The translations under genes were made by a program, and so were the position numbers. A stretch of 64,000 bases of DNA from Liolophura sinensis (lineage: Eukaryota > Mollusca > Polyplacophora > Chitonida > Chitonidae). Of this stretch, positions 46,301-58,435 are shown piece by piece (position 1 is the stretch's first letter; every line of letters starts with the position of its first letter). The notes below the pieces were generated by a model, which was given only the letters and a program-made list of their open reading frames with translations, made no database searches and was not told where the DNA came from. The stretch is from positions 13,554,706 to 13,618,705 of the forward strand of contig NC_088296.1 in NCBI RefSeq assembly GCF_032854445.1, in the 5' to 3' direction.

Positions 46301-49300
46301 ACTGAACTATATTGGTTCATAGAATTATAACTTTATCAATCAAAAAAAAAAAAAAAAAAAAAAAAGAAACGAAATGATTTGGAAGTTTAGAGGACGGCTG
46401 CATTCACCATGGTATTTCGGGATTTCAGACGAATTGTCCACATTGGTCAAGGGTAACGTGCTCGCCTGAAACCGTTGTGTCAAATAGGATTACGAGATCG
46501 ATTCCGCTTATTGTATACGTCTTTCTTCAGCCCTTAACAACGCGAGGTAATGGAGATGGGATTAATTGAACCACACACGAAAGTCCTTTTTAAAATTTTT
46601 TCGTATACTCTTAAGCAACATATTAGATACGTTTAAATATATTATTGTAAATCTATACAGATTATTGTATTCTTTCATTGACAGATCAACGCTATTTACA
46701 TCAGCTAGCATCATGTCGTACACTTACATTGAGGGAAGAGGCGCCCGTTTATCAGATTAGTTTCGTATTAAATGTCTGTTAAGACACTGTCATATATTCA
46801 CGGTATAGTGCGTCATTCACAGTAACTGTAATATATTAGTGATCTTGTTCCTGGAAAATGTTTAAACCAACAGACCGTGAATTGTTTTCGATGCAAAAAA
46901 GAAAACATGCACAGTCAAATAAAATAGACCGATATGTTTAGAAATAATTTAAAGAAACCACTTAAAGCTGGAAGACCAATTCACATTTTGGAAATACGTA
47001 ATTTCCAAAAATGTACAAAACTGTGTGTAAGAACTGTACATTTTGATAGATGTGAATTGTAAATAATGTACGACAGGTCACAATCGGCGCGTTGAATGAT
47101 TCAAAGTGTAGTCAGCTGCGTAGAACATTTGGCGAACATAGGGAAAGTCTACATAGTCAATCAGGATGCTTCATGACGTACATGTACTGGGCATCACAAG
47201 GAACTCCAACATACCCGAGAGCAATGTCCGATTGTTAAATATGATTCTACTGATGGGGTAAGCATCACCGAGGCCTGGTCGCTTTGAATTAATTCACAGC
47301 ATTTTCAATAATTCTAGAAAAGTGACGTCTAATACATTGCAATCAAGATCATCAATTCTATACCAGTCACAGCATTTGTTTAAACCGAAGTAGTGGCAAA
47401 TGTATATGGAGCATCGAATTTGCTATTATATAAACCTTTGCATGAACAATATGTAGTCATCAATGAGGTAATAAGACAAGATGGCGGGTTTCACCGGTAA
47501 CGCGTGATCATTTCACAAGGACACACTGTATACAATTACAGTGTGGTCGGTCCTCCAGCTTTACTCTCCATGCTGCAGTATCATACATTGTATCATGCAA
47601 CTCCTAATCTCCTGCTCCCAGTCGTTCGTGTTATAGAAAACAGGAAGAGCGACAGTCTGATCAAGTACACCGTTCCCGTAACCAGTGGTGCATTGTACGT
47701 GTTTAGTATTAAATACATGTAAAGCCTACCCTCTACAGTGACAAGATTTCGTTTGAAAGGAGTTTTTCTTTCCTACTATTTAGATATCGGTGTGCATTTG
47801 ACAATAATATATTTTCAGGCTAATTTGGAATAGGTTTCTACCAGTAGTGCACGTTGCGCTCGTCGTATCCGGTTACTGTATATACCAGTATTACTATGGC
47901 TGTCTATAATGCCTGCATGCTTTTTGTGTTTATTTATAATGGGCTTTTTGGAACATTACCTGCCGTTTCTATACTGTTTTAATAATAATAGGTGTGCTAC
48001 ATGTAATATCTCGGTTACTACCAGTATTCTGATTAGCTTGTAGATAAAGTACATATAGACTTTTCTTTAACACTTGTATGTAATAAACTATCATGCCTTC
48101 TGTATATGTTACGTTTTCGACAAGTTAGCATAGAGGAGGATTACAAAAGCGCTGGCATTACTGAAGGCTGAAGTTTTTCCTTTAAACATGTACTATATGT
48201 ATTTGTGTCATATATATGACTATGCTTGCTCTGTACACATCTGCGTTTGATTGTCCACTTGAACACACTTTATGTGGAGCACCTATTAAATATTGATTTT
48301 CGAGTAATACACAAGATGTGTTCAAGAGCTTCGTCTCCGTCGTGCAGTAAGTCTCGTAGCATGCGTTTTTGCACAGTGGCCGTTTGTGAACTCTCTGTGT
48401 ACATGCCTGTAGAGTTACACTGTACACAAGATCTATAGAGGCGGTACTCTTTATGTCTGCTGGCAGATTTTATTTCATTGCTGTTCACTGGTAAAGATAG
48501 CACCTGTCATGAACGAACAAAAGGTATTACACGTTCAGTAGCATTAAATCCCCACTCTTGAACCGAGTAATTTTACCAGCTAAAGTCAGCTTACGAATTC
48601 GTTTCTTTCACCCAACCATGACATAACCAACAAAAATGGTAATGATTGTAAAAAACATTTTAACATTAAGCTAGTCGTTAATACAAAATGAGACATTTTT
48701 ACATGCATGTAGGGAAAATTGCACTTTAACCTCAGTGTATTTGGTAAGATGTAAAATGAAGGAAATTGTGTTGGCACATGTTAATTGATCTGTAGTATAT
48801 AAAAATAATAAAAATAATAACCCTGACGGAGATCGTCATGGCTGTGGGGGAGGGGATAGTGTAAGGGTAACCCACCGTCACACTATAACTGTGTACCCTG
48901 ACCAGTGTGAATGTACATCGTGTAAACTGTTCTGTGAAAAAGGATCGCTCATGCGGACAAACTTGTCTAACATTAAAATTGTTACGGAAAAAATACTATA
49001 CAACAAAGTACTGTCATAATATATTGCATGTGAAGATAATTTATTATGAAATCAAGAATAGCCTTTGGTCCGTTTTGTACAGCATATTTGCTCTTCTACA
49101 TTCCATGTTACATAATACAATTTTTACAATTCTGCATAACACCATTCTTTTACAATTCACCATTTGTATGCTTTGTACACAACACGACAATTTATTCTAT
49201 TGCCTGGATGTGAAAGAAGCGTTAAACGACACGGATCGTCCTACTCCAAGTTATTGTTTTAATTCACAGGACGTACGGTTTTTCAGATTCTGTTAACTTT

Positions 49301-51191
49301 CAAACGGAAATGAAACAGATGAAAAAAGACGGACAACAAAGTCGAGCATAAGCGTAATCTTCAGAAAATGTATTACAATTATTAGTGCACATGGTAAAAG
49401 ATATACGGAACTAACTGAATAACATATAAATTCCATTAAACAACACATCAGTAATAACAGCAATATAGGGCGCTAAAACATGTCAAACAAACTAAACTTT
49501 TCCACACTGTCCTTTGAAGTAATATCCCCATTACACCCATATTACAACGCTTTTCCGAGCAATTCAGGAAGAATTTTACTGCAACTTACAAAGTTTATAC
49601 GTACTTTTTGTACTACATTTTGTACTACAGCTGTTGGAAGCTTTATTATTTTTAAACGGCTATGTGTGAAATATGTTGCAATGTGTTTTGCAATGTGCTA
49701 TCACAGAATTCCTTACACGACATGATACTGTGGCCTATCACTTATTTTACGGTATTATCTCTCGCCTCAAGAACAAAATTGAAGGTATTTTTCTTCACCT
49801 TAAACTCTAGTATTATTTGCTGGATGCGCCAAATAGGAAAAGGCAATGTGATATATTCGGTAACATACACACATTTACACAGCATCATGTGTCATTTTGC
49901 AGGATTTACGGCACAAGAAGAGATGAGTTAAATTATTATACTTCCTTTAAATTTGTAAATTGATTCAAAATTCTGTGTCAGACAGATACAGAAAAGAAAA
50001 CAGAGCAAACGTAACAAATATAATGTAATTGAAGCAAACACTAATCTTTGAACTATGAATAATATTGTCAGTCATATAAAGAAAAGTACACACACCAACA
50101 CCAAACACAGAGTGGCTGAAACTTACACAAACATTAGAATTATGAAAGAAGCTTAACAGATAATATTGGCCATGGTCACCTAAAGCAATAAAAGAATTTT
50201 AAACATCCTTTACACAAATGCAATAAATGGAAAAATTAAACACATTTCGCAATGCTTTCTTACAAGGCTTCTATGTGTTGATAATTGTTCGAAAAAGGCT
50301 CAACCTCATTCTGAATCTGACGTAATCTCAGTACATAACTTGTATGTATGAGACATTCTGTGCATTTAGATTGCAGTACATGTACATTGCACGTTAAGCT
50401 CTAACATACATAGAAGAATTCGGTGTAGATGATCGCATTATTTTTGTCCAAATCGCAGGGTAAAGGATGCATAGAGCAGTGCAATTAACTTTTCAGGTGT
50501 GGGCTTAAATTTTACAAATTATATATGTTCTTACATAAGGCAGTTTTAAAGCGCATCTGCATGGTATACATTATATCGATTTGCAATGATATGCAAAGGT
50601 GCACACGGAGTTAACAAAATAATCCATGGGTCATATGGTACGGAAAAAAATAAATGCTTCAAAATTAGGGCTCTTTATAGTTACATAAACTCAGTCACAA
50701 CGACGACGATGTTGAGCGTTTTATACTTTCTGCTGATCTCATCTCAGTTTTTTTTTTATATTCCATAGCCTTATTCAAAATGTTACTTGGAACTGGGCGC
50801 TCCGATATTCTAGCCACACTCGTGGGATTTTATCTGAACTAAAATGAAACCTGGTTATTCACATGATAAAAAATTATATTTGTTCATGATGTAGTGTGAT
50901 AACTTGGCACCTTATCTGATGAACAGATGAAAGAGAGAAAGGTTTAGATGATTTGCAGCATTGGCTGTTCCTATCTCGTCAAGTAGCCAATTCTGAAGCA
51001 TCATCTTTTTATCTAGAATCTACAGCCTGGACTGTTTTCACAAGTGAGTTATGAGAAGGTATCACAGATACAATCTAATCTGGTAGTGCACAAAAAGGCG
51101 GGAATGGAAGCAAAAAAAAAACCCCTGTTAAAACCCTCTAGATAAACTTCAGAGAAACACACCCTCCTGCCAGTAAGCCTAAGTTTTTCTG
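43396..51191. other. non-coding spacer between convergent genes 4 and 5
   Basis: No gene is supported. It is mirrored with 4381-12017 except for the Tc1 element. An A-run lies at about 46341-46364. The uninterrupted Tc1 target TA is at 47584-47585. Confidence 0.6.
46433..46510 (+). repeat. tRNA-like segment, possible SINE head
   Basis: A box A-like TTGGTCAAGGGTAACGTGC is followed about 50 nt later by a box B-like GAGATCGATTCC. No good acceptor stem is visible. The mirrored copy lies near 9845-9930. It is probably a pol III-derived repeat rather than a tRNA gene. Confidence 0.35.
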
Positions 51192-51756
51192 TTACACTTT
51201 CTGTAGCTTTATTTCGTCGTACTCAAGATCACCTCTTAGAGCTGTACCAGCGGTGTTGCTTTCGACTGGTCTAAGATCATACAAAGTGTTGTATTGGTTT
51301 TCCATATTTTCTGACGATCCTTCATTTTTCTTTTTTCTTTGTTGTGTTTTGTTGAAGGGTATGGCGTGATTTGAGTAGAGATCGTTGACATTCTTGAGCT
51401 CAGCTCTGTCACCGGGATTGGAGGGCAGACTGATGGCGTTGTTTGCTTTTTGTGCTTGCTTAGCTATATTCTTGTCTCCTTTGTCGGTGACTTTGGCGGT
51501 GCTGTAGATCACAGGGAAGTCATTATCCACGTCTTCGTATGCTCCTGGTCGAGACGGAGGAATAATGACGGAGGGTTCGTTCCGCACGATAACTGTTGGA
51601 CCAACCGGGTTATCCATCCCACTCTGACCAGGCAATGGCGGGTCAATGACGCTCTGGTAGATGTGACGGCTAGGAGAGCGCGATGGATTGGGAGGAGTCA
51701 AGTGCCCCCTTAAACTAGTCGATTCGTTCCCATTGGTTCTTTTGCTCTTTCTTCTC
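51192..51756 (-). CDS. gene 5 tail exon
   Basis: 565 nt on the minus strand, acceptor TATTACAG, same length as the gene 1 tail (3816-4380). Motifs GAYEDVD, VIYSTAKV, DLYSNH, QYNTLYDL, LEYDEI. Differences from gene 1 are scattered substitutions and no net indel. Confidence 0.8.
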
Positions 51757-54667
51757 CTGTAATACAGAATTACATGCGTTTCTTGATTTGTTTGAAATGA
51801 TCTAGTGAGGAATAACTGTAAAAAATGTTGGTATTAGGATGTGCAAACCGACTGATTGTTTGATGGAACATGATTCTCCCAAAGTACAAACCAGAATAAG
51901 ATCATACACGGATGCTTGCGATTGGTCTTCTTGACAGGCCCAGTGGATTACACGTACAGGTAAAACGAAATGCAAGCTTGATGCATTCATACATAACAGA
52001 AAGAGAAGTACAGTACTTAAGAGTTGAAATATGATCGGTCAGTCCAACTGGGGTACCCACTTACCGAGCAAGGACTACAGCAATCAAGACAATGCCAGCC
52101 ACTAGGACCACCCCTCCGATTCCAGTTGCCAGTCCAATAGTTAATGCGTGGGGATCATCGCCTGGACAAAATATATACAAATGCGGATATAAACAAATGT
52201 CATTTTGTAAGTCATATTAAAATGTATACATACATGTTTATCCGGACTCCAGGCACAAATGTACCACCTGTCTACTGAGGCAGTTCCCTTGGAAAAGGAC
52301 AAACAATTTAGCACAGCACATGTTATAATAAATTGGACTGAACTAAACTTACACATATTTTCTCGACCACTAATGTTGACACATGCCCAGTAGGATTCCA
52401 AGCGGAATGTGGATAGCCGGCTATTATTGCTCCAAGTAACATTTGTGCTCCTTTTGAGTTTCCCTCTATTTTATTCTGAAAACTGGTGACAAATATGCCA
52501 GCGCAAGCCTTATTAAGCTGCTGCCAGTAATTCTGGAATATATGACACGTCTGCTCTTTGAAACTTACTGTTTGAGTGTGATCAGATTTTGCCCCCCACC
52601 CCCATGTTTTTCTACCCATCTAACATTTTACCCAACAACATTTTCACGAACTGAAACTGATACGTTGTTATCGATTCTCCTGGGCGACAAGGTTTAACTC
52701 TGTAAACCAATTGTACCTCGCCAGCGGCCAGTGTTGTCACACGATCAACTGTTGTTTTAAAGTAATCAAGAATTACCTATGATAAATTGATCTGTTTGCC
52801 CCGAAGTCATCCGACCCGTGGAAGGTCACAACATTACCAAAAACAAAAACCTCTCTGTAAACAGTGTCACGATGCGCACACTTTCCTGATATACTTGACT
52901 ATCACGTCGTGTGTCTCACCTGGATGTTTTAAGATTTAGAAATATTTGGGTCCGACTGGCGTTTGTGAAATTTAGTATTTTGTTATTTGTCTTCAGGTTT
53001 TCCAGCAAATTGCGCATTGTCGTTGTTTCCTCCCACCATAATAATGGCCACTGTCTTATAAGTTAAATATTCCTCAGTACGCATTTAGTTGTCTCTGAAG
53101 TCCACAGGGGTCTTCCGAAAATATAGAGAATGCTTTTATAAATTTTCATACATTTATTATTTGCCTATTATTAACGAAGACAGTTTCTTTTCTATAAGCC
53201 ATACTGTTTTCTTTACTTGGTTTCTCCACCATGGGGTTGGTGAGTGCAGGTGTCAGGGTTGTGCTTTCCGTGGTGCCACCTAAGGAAAACAGAAAATGTA
53301 TAGGACTACAGAAGTCTGCTACGTAATGAATTAAACCAGAGCATTGACGAAAGTGTCATAATTGAAACATAGTCACGTGTAACCGGATAGAATACGGTTT
53401 CTTTGACAGTTTGCACATAAGACAGCGCAAAAGAGTGGTTTACTTGCATAAATGTGTTTAATTTTTTTTTGTCCTATGGATTCCAAATTTAACTATTAAC
53501 AGGCATCTGAAGTCGTGTATGAGTGAAGTATGAATGCTACACGGGCATAGATATGGCGAATACAATACAATAGTCCCGGCTGACAAAAGATCCGCGGAGA
53601 GAAGGCCACGAGCAAAAGCTCCGCGGACAAAAACTCGGGAGGACAAAAACCACAGCGGACAAAAGTCCGGTCGACTTAATAAACAGACAAAACATATGCG
53701 ACAAAAAACATGATGTAAATATTTGTTTGTAATAATTCATATAGTGTGACTATGTTTGTCTTCTAAAAACGTATCCCAGTCTGACAATCGGGTCCAACAG
53801 CTCTCCACTCATAAACATTGTGCACCTACGTTTCCAAAACAGTATGGCAAAAACTTACCTTGTCTATGTAATATTGTCACTGAGTGCTTATCGTAAAACA
53901 AATATAAATTTATTCCCCGAAGCATTTATCACTATATTCAATTTGTTTGACAGAAATATTTCGGTATGGCATACAGGTTATAGCTTAGCGATACAATGTC
54001 ACCTCACGTCTGGCGTAACTTACGCATGTTTACTCGGTTACAGAGATGTTATGCAATTTTATCGCTCAGAAGTTAACTGCAAAGCTTTACAATGCTCATT
54101 CTAAAATTTTTAGCCGGGAATCACGGCTATTATTTAACACATATTGCGTTTACAAAAGTAAACCCCAGGCCATTAAAACCTAAATTTTACATACTGTTTT
54201 TCAACGGATAACCACGATCGCTGTTTTGGGGGCTTTGTGACAACAAAGGTCGTTCCTGTGACCGTTTACACAGTTTAAAGTTTGCTGAAGGACACTTGCC
54301 TGTTAACAGTGTGATGTGTGACGTGGAACTCGTCAACGTTGGGTGCTAACCCGCAACCATATGCGCACACATTGTAAGTTAAGCTCCTTTTCATGTTTGC
54401 CTGCAAGGACATCTTACTACGTAACTGAGCATGTGTCGAACTACCTATACCTAATGTGTTACCCAGGTGTAAATAATGTTGGAACATACACTTTTCTGAA
54501 AAATTTTAGGATTAAACTCTTTAAGTAATTACATAGATTAAGAATTAAGGCAAAAATTGAGAGTCATATCCAGACTCACCTTTGACGAGTGTGGCTGTCA
54601 CTACAAATATTAAGCCCGCCAAAGTCAGGATCTCAATCAAGCGTGTGGGAAGAGTAGGGAATGTCAT
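51192..54667 (-). CDS. gene 5: short receptor without EGF modules
   Basis: Minus strand, four exons joined in frame: 54580-54667, 53217-53279, 52065-52161, 51192-51756. The total is 813 nt, 270 residues plus stop. Layout: signal peptide 1-29, Thr-rich stalk 30-50, transmembrane helix about 57-82, tail 83-270. No cysteine-rich exon was found between signal and stalk. The tail has the same tyrosine motifs as gene 1, including LEYDEI (ITIM consensus). A longer alternative uses the distal signal exon 57104-57191 and the EGF-type exons 56040-56186 and 55737-55883, skipping the near signal exon: 1107 nt, also in frame. Which form is used cannot be told from sequence. Confidence 0.6.
52065..52161 (-). 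CDS. gene 5 transmembrane exon
   Basis: 97 nt, acceptor TTTGTCCAG, donor CG|GTAAGT. It encodes GDDPHALTIGLATGIGG, then VVLVAGIVLIAVVLA and the split Arg. Clear counterpart of 3414-3510. Confidence 0.8.
53217..53279 (-). CDS. gene 5 stalk exon
   Basis: 63 nt, phase 1-1, acceptor TTTCCTTAG, donor A|GTAAAG. It encodes GTTESTTLTPALTNPMVEKP, Thr-rich and cysteine-free. The corresponding region is missing from the left arm, so gene 1 seems to lack this exon. Confidence 0.5.
53565..53690 (-). repeat. GC-rich minisatellite, right-arm copy
   Basis: Counterpart of 2868-3015 with fewer units, made of CGCGGACAAAAGC-like segments. The array length differs between arms. Confidence 0.65.
54580..54667 (-). 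CDS. gene 5 signal-peptide exon (near copy)
   Basis: 88 nt, ATG at 54667, donor AAAG|GTGAGT, phase 1. It encodes MTFPTLPTRLIEILTLAGL, then IFVVTATLVK. The exon and about 400 bp of flank are paralogous to 57104-57500 and to 31200-31580. Confidence 0.7.
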
Positions 54668-55009
54668 ACTTCACACCTAAGGTTGTGTAAGCCGTTTGTG
54701 TGAATTTAAAATGCACGAGCCACTGTATTCACGTGTGTAGAGATTGAAGTTCTACAATTTTGACAGCCTCGCTTTACTACTTCTCACTTTAATAGGCTAT
54801 GTTGGGGCTATGGGGCTAGTTCGTGTATGTATCTTCTTTTACTTTCTACTTCCTTGTTGTAATGACACGTTCTGAGCAACACGGTTAACCCTCTTTAGTG
54901 GTGTATTTATATGGTCTATCAGTTTATCGTTTTGATGACAAATACTGTCAAGTGCTGCTTAACTACAGAAGTAATTTCACTTGACAGCATTGGGCGTGTG
55001 GATAATGAT

Positions 55010-55060
55010 ATGCTGCTCTGTAACCACACAACTGATCTCCACATTCTGTAACTCCCTCAC
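55010..55060 (-). pseudogene. EGF-like exon truncated at the duplication breakpoint
   Basis: Minus strand, the first 51 nt of the second EGF type (EGVTECGDQLCGYRAA), acceptor CGTAAG intact. At about 55010 the sequence switches to DNA matching the flank of a signal-peptide exon (57490 or 31580), so the rest of the exon and its donor are absent. Confidence 0.8.
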
Positions 55061-55411
55061 CTTACGACACAGACAAACAAATCTGATCATCACTACCGAC
55101 ATGCAAACAGATGTGTTTTGTGTACTTTCTGATCCTTTGGCTAATGGCAGTGAGACTTGATCCCTCATTGGTGCAATTTCTACATATACTTCACTACCAT
55201 GTCACTCGGCATAAGCCTATAATTTTGAGCATTCATTTGAAAATATGGTATATATTTCAACACCTACAAATGTACCACAGAAGTTAGTTTAAATTTTTAC
55301 TACCATTATATCCAGTCTCCTTATCACTGTGGAAACCGTTTTTTATAAGTATTTGCCATTTTCTTATATCAACGTTTGCTTAAGGCCTTGTCTCTAGTCG
55401 GTATAATTCCA

Positions 55412-55497
55412 GCATAGCATGCACAGTGCTGGCAGTCTTCGTGTAAGTGAAATATTCTTGAGTACAACGTGAAATACCAGTGAAAGAAATAAATAAG
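55412..55497 (+). mobile_element. SINE 3' fragment, tandem copy
   Basis: Copy of 29755-29830 with a shorter AAT-rich tail. Confidence 0.7.
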
Positions 55498-55736
55498 ACC
55501 ACCATTTCAGAACATATAACAATTTAATACTCGTGACATAAACATGTGTTATTTTATTCTTGCAAAAGAACACGATTTTATTCCAAGATAGAAACAAAAA
55601 TATTCTCTGCATTTTGTGACATAAACATGTGTTATTCTCAAGATTTCATTCTACAGTAAAACGTATTTATGAGTGATATAACCCTATGATCAAGAAATGG
55701 GCTCTATTGCATTAATACTGTTAATGTTCAACTTAC

Positions 55737-55883
55737 CCAAAAAGTGAATCGTAGAGATTGTATTACCATCACCCATCGTGCTTAATTCGTCGTTGTGAGT
55801 CGTGTCTATGGAAGCATAGCTGTCACATATGGATCCATAACCAAGCACTAAATTTGTTTCATCAGCATACCTGGACATGCTAA
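55737..55883 (-). CDS. cysteine-stripped EGF-type exon, tandem copy
   Basis: Copy of 30069-30215; 147 nt, open frame, donor G|GTAAGT. Only one cysteine remains (SICDSY). The few differences from copy 1 keep the frame open. Confidence 0.45.
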
Positions 55884-56039
55884 CTACGTCATGTCAGTCG
55901 CAGCCATATCTTCTTAGGGAATCTCTTATGTATTTAAAGCACACCACCTGGGCTGTTAGAAAAGCCAACGTATATAATGATGATATCCTCTGATGAGCAA
56001 GCAGTGCAGCTTTACAGATAGCGTAGATGTTCAACTTAC

Positions 56040-56186
56040 CTAAACAGTAAAATAGAGGGTTAGGCTTACCCTCCCTTATCTTCTTGTCTCCATTGTCAGA
56101 CAAACACTCACACTGAGTCGTTTTGGTATCACATCTAGTTCCATATCCACACGATGAGTTTGACCCACACGTTTTTGCGCTAACAC
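56040..56186 (-). CDS. EGF/EB-like exon, intact tandem copy
   Basis: 147 nt, phase 1-1, acceptor GTTATTAG and donor G|GTAAGT both intact. All six cysteines: AKTCGSNSSCGYGTRCD, QCEC, FYCL. It is the better-preserved copy of 30372-30518. Confidence 0.65.
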
Positions 56187-57103
56187 CTAATAACATAAGT
56201 CAGTCAAGTCTAGGTTAAAATATGTAAAATTCTGGCTCTATAACGTGAAATAAACGAGAACGGTGAGGCCAAAATCCCTCCAAAGGCGAGGATGGTGGAA
56301 AATGGAGAGAACATTTTTTCCGTATTGAGCGTGTTAGCTTTTTTCCATACACAGTGGCATTTTTTGTATTCTCTGTACTTGCACTGAAATATGTGGAAAA
56401 TATATACTGAGGAGAAGAAGTTAATGGTACATGCAAGAATAAACATTACAAATACGTAACCCGAGAATTAGTTCAGCTATGTACCTGTATTTTGTTTTTA
56501 AGCAGATTTCAACGGCCCCTGTTTTTGGGGCCTTTCTGACGAAAAAAGTCGTACATGTAACCGTTTGCACAGTCTGAAGTTTCTTGAAGGACAAAAGCTT
56601 AGCACCAATGTGATGTGAAAATGTGTATATCTGACGTGGAAAAGGACGCCAGTAACTGGCCATAGTTAGGTGATTTCTTCAGTTAGCCCATGCAGGTGTT
56701 TCAGGCTAACGCATTTAAAAGTTGAGCAAAAAGTTTGATTAAGAAGTTGCTGTGGTTTGCTCTACACGGGGATTTCCACAAACAGAATGGCTTGCATACC
56801 ATGTCCCAGATGTGAGAGAGATTGTGATGGCATCAGTTGATTTATAAGGCTTAGTCTCATTGACTCGGTTGGTTTTAACCTCCAATCATACGCGCACATT
56901 GTAAGTTAAGCTCTCTTTTCATTCTGCAAGGACGTTCCACTACGTAACTCAGTATGTGTATGTATACTACACATATCGGAAACCTTGCCCACGTATAAGC
57001 AATAGCGGAACGGACGACATTTGTCTGACAAACACCAACATGTGACTATTCAAGCAATGATACATAAAATTAGGAGACTAATTGGCCAATTATCCAGACT
57101 CAC

Positions 57104-57191
57104 CTTTCATGAGTGTGGTTTTCAATACACATGTTAAGTCCGCTAAAGTCAGGATATCACCCCAGCGTGTGGAAAGGGTAGGGAATGTCAT
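57104..57191 (-). CDS. signal-peptide exon, distal copy
   Basis: 88 nt, ATG at 57191, donor AAAG|GTGAGT. It encodes MTFPTLSTRWGDILTLADL, then TCVLKTTLMK. An Asp and a Lys lie in or next to the hydrophobic core, so secretion may be weaker than for the other leaders. Confidence 0.6.
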
Positions 57192-57832
57192 ACTATACAC
57201 CTAATGGTCTACACTCGGTTTGTGTAAATTTAAAATGCACGAGCCGCAGAAGGTGCACACAGATTGAAGTTCTACAATTTTTACAACCCCACTTTACTAC
57301 TTCTCGCTCTAATAGGTTATGGTGTATACCACGAGACTATTTCGTACGTGTATGTATTTTACTTCCTTGATTCTGGGACGTGTACTAGGCAACACGGTTA
57401 ACCCTCTTTCGTGGTCTATTATATCATTTAATAGTTTATCGTTTTGGACAAATACAGTCATTACAGAACTAATTTAATTTGACAGCGGTGGATGTGGGGA
57501 TAATGGCTGTTATAACGCGGATATAAGCAATGGGCTACTGATTCAAAAACTTTCTTACACATGTATAATAGTCGACAAGGAAATGTTTGATCACATTTGC
57601 TGGTGTATCCAGTATAATGTACTACTGAAATGAAGGAAACATCGATGAGACTGAATGATATGGCTTTTTATGTTTTTTTTAGAGTACAAAACCGCAAATA
57701 TCAGTTGTCAATCACAAAATATGAATCTGAGTTGCGCTTTGATTGCAACTGTTTATATATTCAACGTATCGATCTAATTCAACACGATGGATGAACAGCC
57801 CCTCGTCACGGGTTGAGCGGAATTAGACGCAA

Positions 57833-58435
57833 TCAGAAAGCCGAGCGCCAGAAATTCTGCACGCTCTGTTCATATTTACTTAAAAGAAAATTATATCCAT
57901 TGTGAAACCTAAGAAACTTGGAGTGAAGGCGTTTGATGGAATAACCTTCACACGCTACTTTTTGTTGTAATAACTTGGGACGTTGAATGAAATCGTCGAA
58001 CAACACGCTGGATCTAGCAAATGGTACAAGGAGAGATACATACATGCCACATGCAGGGCACTTCTGTATACTACGGTCTGAGTAAGAATAATTTACATTG
58101 TCAAAATTGAAACTATATTTTTGGTCGTAGAGTGCGAGAGAGGAAACCGTTTTGGTCTTTGTAGAAAGGTCCGGGTACAATGCATCATCTAGAGAATATG
58201 TGGTTTTCTTTATATTCGTCGAAGTTGGGTAGATACCTTTCAGAGCCCTTGCTATATACGGATTGTTTACAGCCAGCAAATCGTCAATATGCCGTTTAGT
58301 GAATGAGAAAGATTAGAGCTGGGAAGGATTACTCCCAAATAGTGTCTGCATATATTCGTATTCATATGAAAGCAGGTACATGCCGGCCAAAAGGGTGCAC
58401 AATTTGTACCCATCAGAGTACCTCTACACACTCTT
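57833..58435 (-). mobile_element. Penelope-type RT remnant, tandem copy
   Basis: Copy of 31913-32510, with the same 148-codon open stretch and the same upstream stops. Confidence 0.7.

Larger units (their letters stand above)
40930..54190 (-). repeat. right arm of the large inverted duplication
   Basis: Reverse complement of about 2340-14300. It holds the last three exons of gene 4 and the stalk, TM and tail exons of gene 5. Relative to the left arm it has an extra SINE at 41149 and about 1 kb more near 52420-53520 (which includes the gene 5 stalk exon), and it lacks the Tc1 element. Confidence 0.9.
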
